This document shows, piece after piece, positions 30,789 through 32,741 of a DNA stretch of 32,741 nucleotides; position 1 is the first letter of the stretch, and each line of letters begins with the position of its first letter. The notes below the pieces were generated by a model. It saw only the letters and a program-made list of their open reading frames with translations, did no database searches and was not told the origin of the DNA. A program made the position numbers and the translations under genes. Source of the DNA: MGNI01 sp964353875 (GTDB taxonomy: Bacteria > Chloroflexota > Anaerolineae > Anaerolineales > E44-bin32); contig CAYGXU010000031.1 in the NCBI GenBank assembly GCA_964353875.1, positions 1 to 32,741 of the forward strand. Reading direction: 5' to 3'.

Positions 30789-32677
30789 CGAAACTCACCT
30801 TCAACCACATCGCCCTCTTCGCTGCCTGACGCAGGTCCTCCTGGGGGTGTCGTGCCACTGCCAGCTTGAGCCCCTTGTTGGGCGTAGATCTGCTGACTGA
30901 GGGCATAACTCGCCTGTTGAACCTCCTCGGTCAGTTGCTTGATGCGGTTGAGATCATCCCCTTTGATGGCCTCGCGCAACTTGGCAATTTTGTCCTCAAT
31001 CGATTGACGATCATTGGCAGGCACCTTATCTTTAAGATCATTTAGTGCCTTCTCCGCTTGATAGGCCAGGCTATCTCCCTGGTTACGGGCTTCGGCCAAT
31101 TCGCGTCGCTTGCGATCCTCACTCTCATGCTGCTTCGCCTCGCTGACCATGCGCTCCACATCGTTCTTATTCAAATTGGTTGACGCCGTGATGGTCACCT
31201 TCTGCTGCTTGCCAGTGGCTTTATCTTGAGCAGTGACATTCAGGATCCCATTCGCATCGATATCAAAGGTTACTTCGATTTGAGGGATTCCGCGCGGCGC
31301 CGGAGGGATCCCTTCCAGGCGGAAACGCCCTAAGGTCATATTATCGGCTGCCATTGGACGCTCACCCTGCAATACATGAATATCAACCGCTGTCTGGTTG
31401 TTATCCGCGGTGGAGAAAATCTCCGACTTCTTCACTGGGATAGTGGTGTTGCGCTCGATCAGAACCGTCATGACGGCGCCAAGGGTTTCGACCCCCAAGG
31501 AGAGTGGGGTGACATCGAGCAGCAAGACATCTTTCACGTCTCCAGCCAGAACACCGCCCTGAATGGCAGCGCCGATCGAGACCACCTCATCCGGATTGAC
31601 ACCCTTATGTGGTTCTTTGCTAGTGAGAGAACGCACCAGGTCTTGCACCATCGGCATGCGTGTCGCTCCACCCACTAGCACAACCTCATCCACACCAGAG
31701 GTGCTCATATTCGCATCTTTAAGCACGGCGCTGAAAGGACCACGGACTCGATTGAGAAGATCCTCTGTCAACTGCTCAAATTTGGCGCGGGTCAACTTCA
31801 TTTGGAGGTGCTTTGGTCCGGATGCATCGGCGCTGATAAAAGGCAGATTGATCTCAGTTTCGGTGACCGAGGAGAGTTCGATCTTGGCTTTCTCAGCCGC
31901 TTCCCGTAGGCGTTGAAGCGCCTGACGATCCTGACGCAAATCAAAGCCATGTTCCTTCTTAAACTCATCTGCCACCCAGTTCACGATGCGCTGATCCCAG
32001 TCATCACCACCGAGATGGGTATCGCCATTGGTCGCTTTTACCTCGACCACACCCTCCCCTACTTCAAGCAAACTCACATCAAACGTACCGCCTCCAAGGT
32101 CGAAAACCAGGATGGTCTCATTCCCCTTTTTATCGAGACCATAGGCCAGGGCGGCTGCGGTAGGCTCATTAATGATGCGCATGACTTCCAGACCAGCGAT
32201 TTTCCCTGCATCCTTCGTCGCCTGTCGTTGCGAATCGTTGAAGTAAGCCGGCACAGTGATCACCGCTTTTGTCACGGTCTCGCCCAGATAGGCCTCTGCA
32301 TCGGTTTTAAGTTTGGCAAGGATCATGGCCGAGATCTCTTGAGGAGTGTACTCGCGATTAGTGATCGGGATCTTCACCCGCACATCCCCGCTTGGTCCCT
32401 TAACCACTTCAAAGGAGACCATCTTGCGCTCGGTTTCTACCTCGTCGAAGTGCCTTCCCATGAATCGTTTGATCGAATAAACCGTATTCTCCGAGTTCAC
32501 CACAGCCTGGCGTTTGGCAGTCTGCCCCACAAGCCGTTCCCCGGTCTTGGTGAACGCCACAGCCGAGGGACAGAGTCGCCCTCCTTCGGCGGTGGAGATG
32601 ACCGTGGGATCGCCCCCCTCCATGACGGAAACTACGCTATTGGTTGTTCCCAAGTCAATACCAATAATTTTAGACAT
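30779..32677 (-). CDS. dnaK: Chaperone DnaK (Hsp70)
   Basis: The ATP-driven Hsp70 chaperone that binds exposed hydrophobic segments with DnaJ and GrpE. The 632 aa are complete: IIGIDLGTTNS at the start, ITVPAYFNDSQRQATKDAG, the RIINEPTAAALAYG connect region, VFDLGGGTFDVSLL phosphate 2 motif, VLVGGATRMPMVQ adenosine motif, the VLLLDVTPLSLGVET linker, the substrate-binding beta domain (NTTIPVKKSEIFSTA) and a helical lid ending in a Gly/Pro-rich tail with VEGEFREA. The start is ATG 32677, with GAGGTGA upstream; a TTG one codon earlier is not needed. dnaJ and grpE are not in the window. No CIRCE repeat is present in the 60 nt before the gene. Confidence 0.98.
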   Translation of the reverse strand: MSKIIGIDLGTTNSVVSVMEGGDPTVISTAEGGRLCPSAVAFTKTGERLVGQTAKRQAVVNSENTVYSIKRFMGRHFDEVETERKMVSFEVVKGPSGDVRVKIPITNREYTPQEISAMILAKLKTDAEAYLGETVTKAVITVPAYFNDSQRQATKDAGKIAGLEVMRIINEPTAAALAYGLDKKGNETILVFDLGGGTFDVSLLEVGEGVVEVKATNGDTHLGGDDWDQRIVNWVADEFKKEHGFDLRQDRQALQRLREAAEKAKIELSSVTETEINLPFISADASGPKHLQMKLTRAKFEQLTEDLLNRVRGPFSAVLKDANMSTSGVDEVVLVGGATRMPMVQDLVRSLTSKEPHKGVNPDEVVSIGAAIQGGVLAGDVKDVLLLDVTPLSLGVETLGAVMTVLIERNTTIPVKKSEIFSTADNNQTAVDIHVLQGERPMAADNMTLGRFRLEGIPPAPRGIPQIEVTFDIDANGILNVTAQDKATGKQQKVTITASTNLNKNDVERMVSEAKQHESEDRKRRELAEARNQGDSLAYQAEKALNDLKDKVPANDRQSIEDKIAKLREAIKGDDLNRIKQLTEEVQQASYALSQQIYAQQGAQAGSGTTPPGGPASGSEEGDVVEGEFREA

Positions 32678-32697
32678 CAATTCTCACCTCATAGGTT

Positions 32698-32703
32698 ATT
32701 ATA
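32698..32703 (-). promoter_or_regulatory. Candidate dnaK -10 element
   Basis: TATAAT on the reverse strand, 20 nt before the ATG. No matching -35 is recognised and the upstream region is cut by the window end. Confidence 0.3.
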
Positions 32704-32741
32704 TTCATTACAGGTTTATCTTACCCCATACGCGCAAGAAT

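Noticed and set aside
32681..32741. CIRCE/HrcA operator before dnaK
   Set aside because: No TTAGCACTC...GAGTGCTAA repeat in the available 60 nt; it could lie beyond the window.

Overview
The window is a scaffold piece of bacterial chromosome, most likely from an uncultured, largely anaerobic member of the Chloroflexota (Anaerolineae-like). This placement is inferred from gene content and protein style: a one-polypeptide pyruvate:ferredoxin oxidoreductase beside a DHOD-like protein, a VKOR disulfide protein, a soluble multi-GAF histidine kinase, a MenA-like UbiA enzyme, DUF92, and a serine-palmitoyltransferase-like enzyme. No rRNA, tRNA, CRISPR array, prophage or transposase was seen. The sequence contains one run of 100 Ns.

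Layout. 1-5601: 3' end of an oligopeptide ABC transporter ATPase; a GT2 glycosyltransferase fused to a Rossmann-like domain and apparently starting at ATT; a reverse-strand thioredoxin-VKOR fusion and an uncharacterised P-loop protein; then a HIT hydrolase and a LOG-family phosphoribohydrolase. 5602-9351: the sbcD-sbcC nuclease operon. 9487-12588: a large reverse-strand sensor kinase facing sbcC. 12840-13841: UbiA prenyltransferase ending in a hairpin terminator. 14005-18959: a DHOD-like protein divergent from nifJ, which also ends in a terminator. 19124-21346: an exported lipoprotein with two membrane helices, an IPT/TIG domain and a PASTA domain.

21830-24023: a translationally coupled pair, an alpha-oxoamine synthase of serine palmitoyltransferase type and an extended SDR. 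This resembles the first two steps of bacterial ceramide synthesis and is the most interesting metabolic lead. 24324-25520: a divergent SLC45-like MFS transporter. 25469-25678: the N gap flanked by an exact 55-bp duplication, almost certainly an assembly overlap rather than biology. 25690-26097: a non-coding stretch with four copies of a small hairpin whose stems show compensatory changes, plus another dispersed-repeat-like motif. 26119-32677, all reverse strand: glgC; DUF92, a PH-domain membrane protein and ilvE as a likely operon; and dnaK. Two perfect DnaA boxes lie between the DUF92 and PH genes, and the ilvE leader can form two mutually exclusive hairpins beside the ribosome binding site.

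Taken together the window is mostly housekeeping: central anaerobic carbon metabolism (nifJ), glycogen precursor supply (glgC), branched-chain amino acids (ilvE), DNA end processing (sbcCD), protein folding (dnaK, VKOR) and envelope lipid or polymer chemistry (UbiA, SPT/SDR, GT2, lipoprotein).
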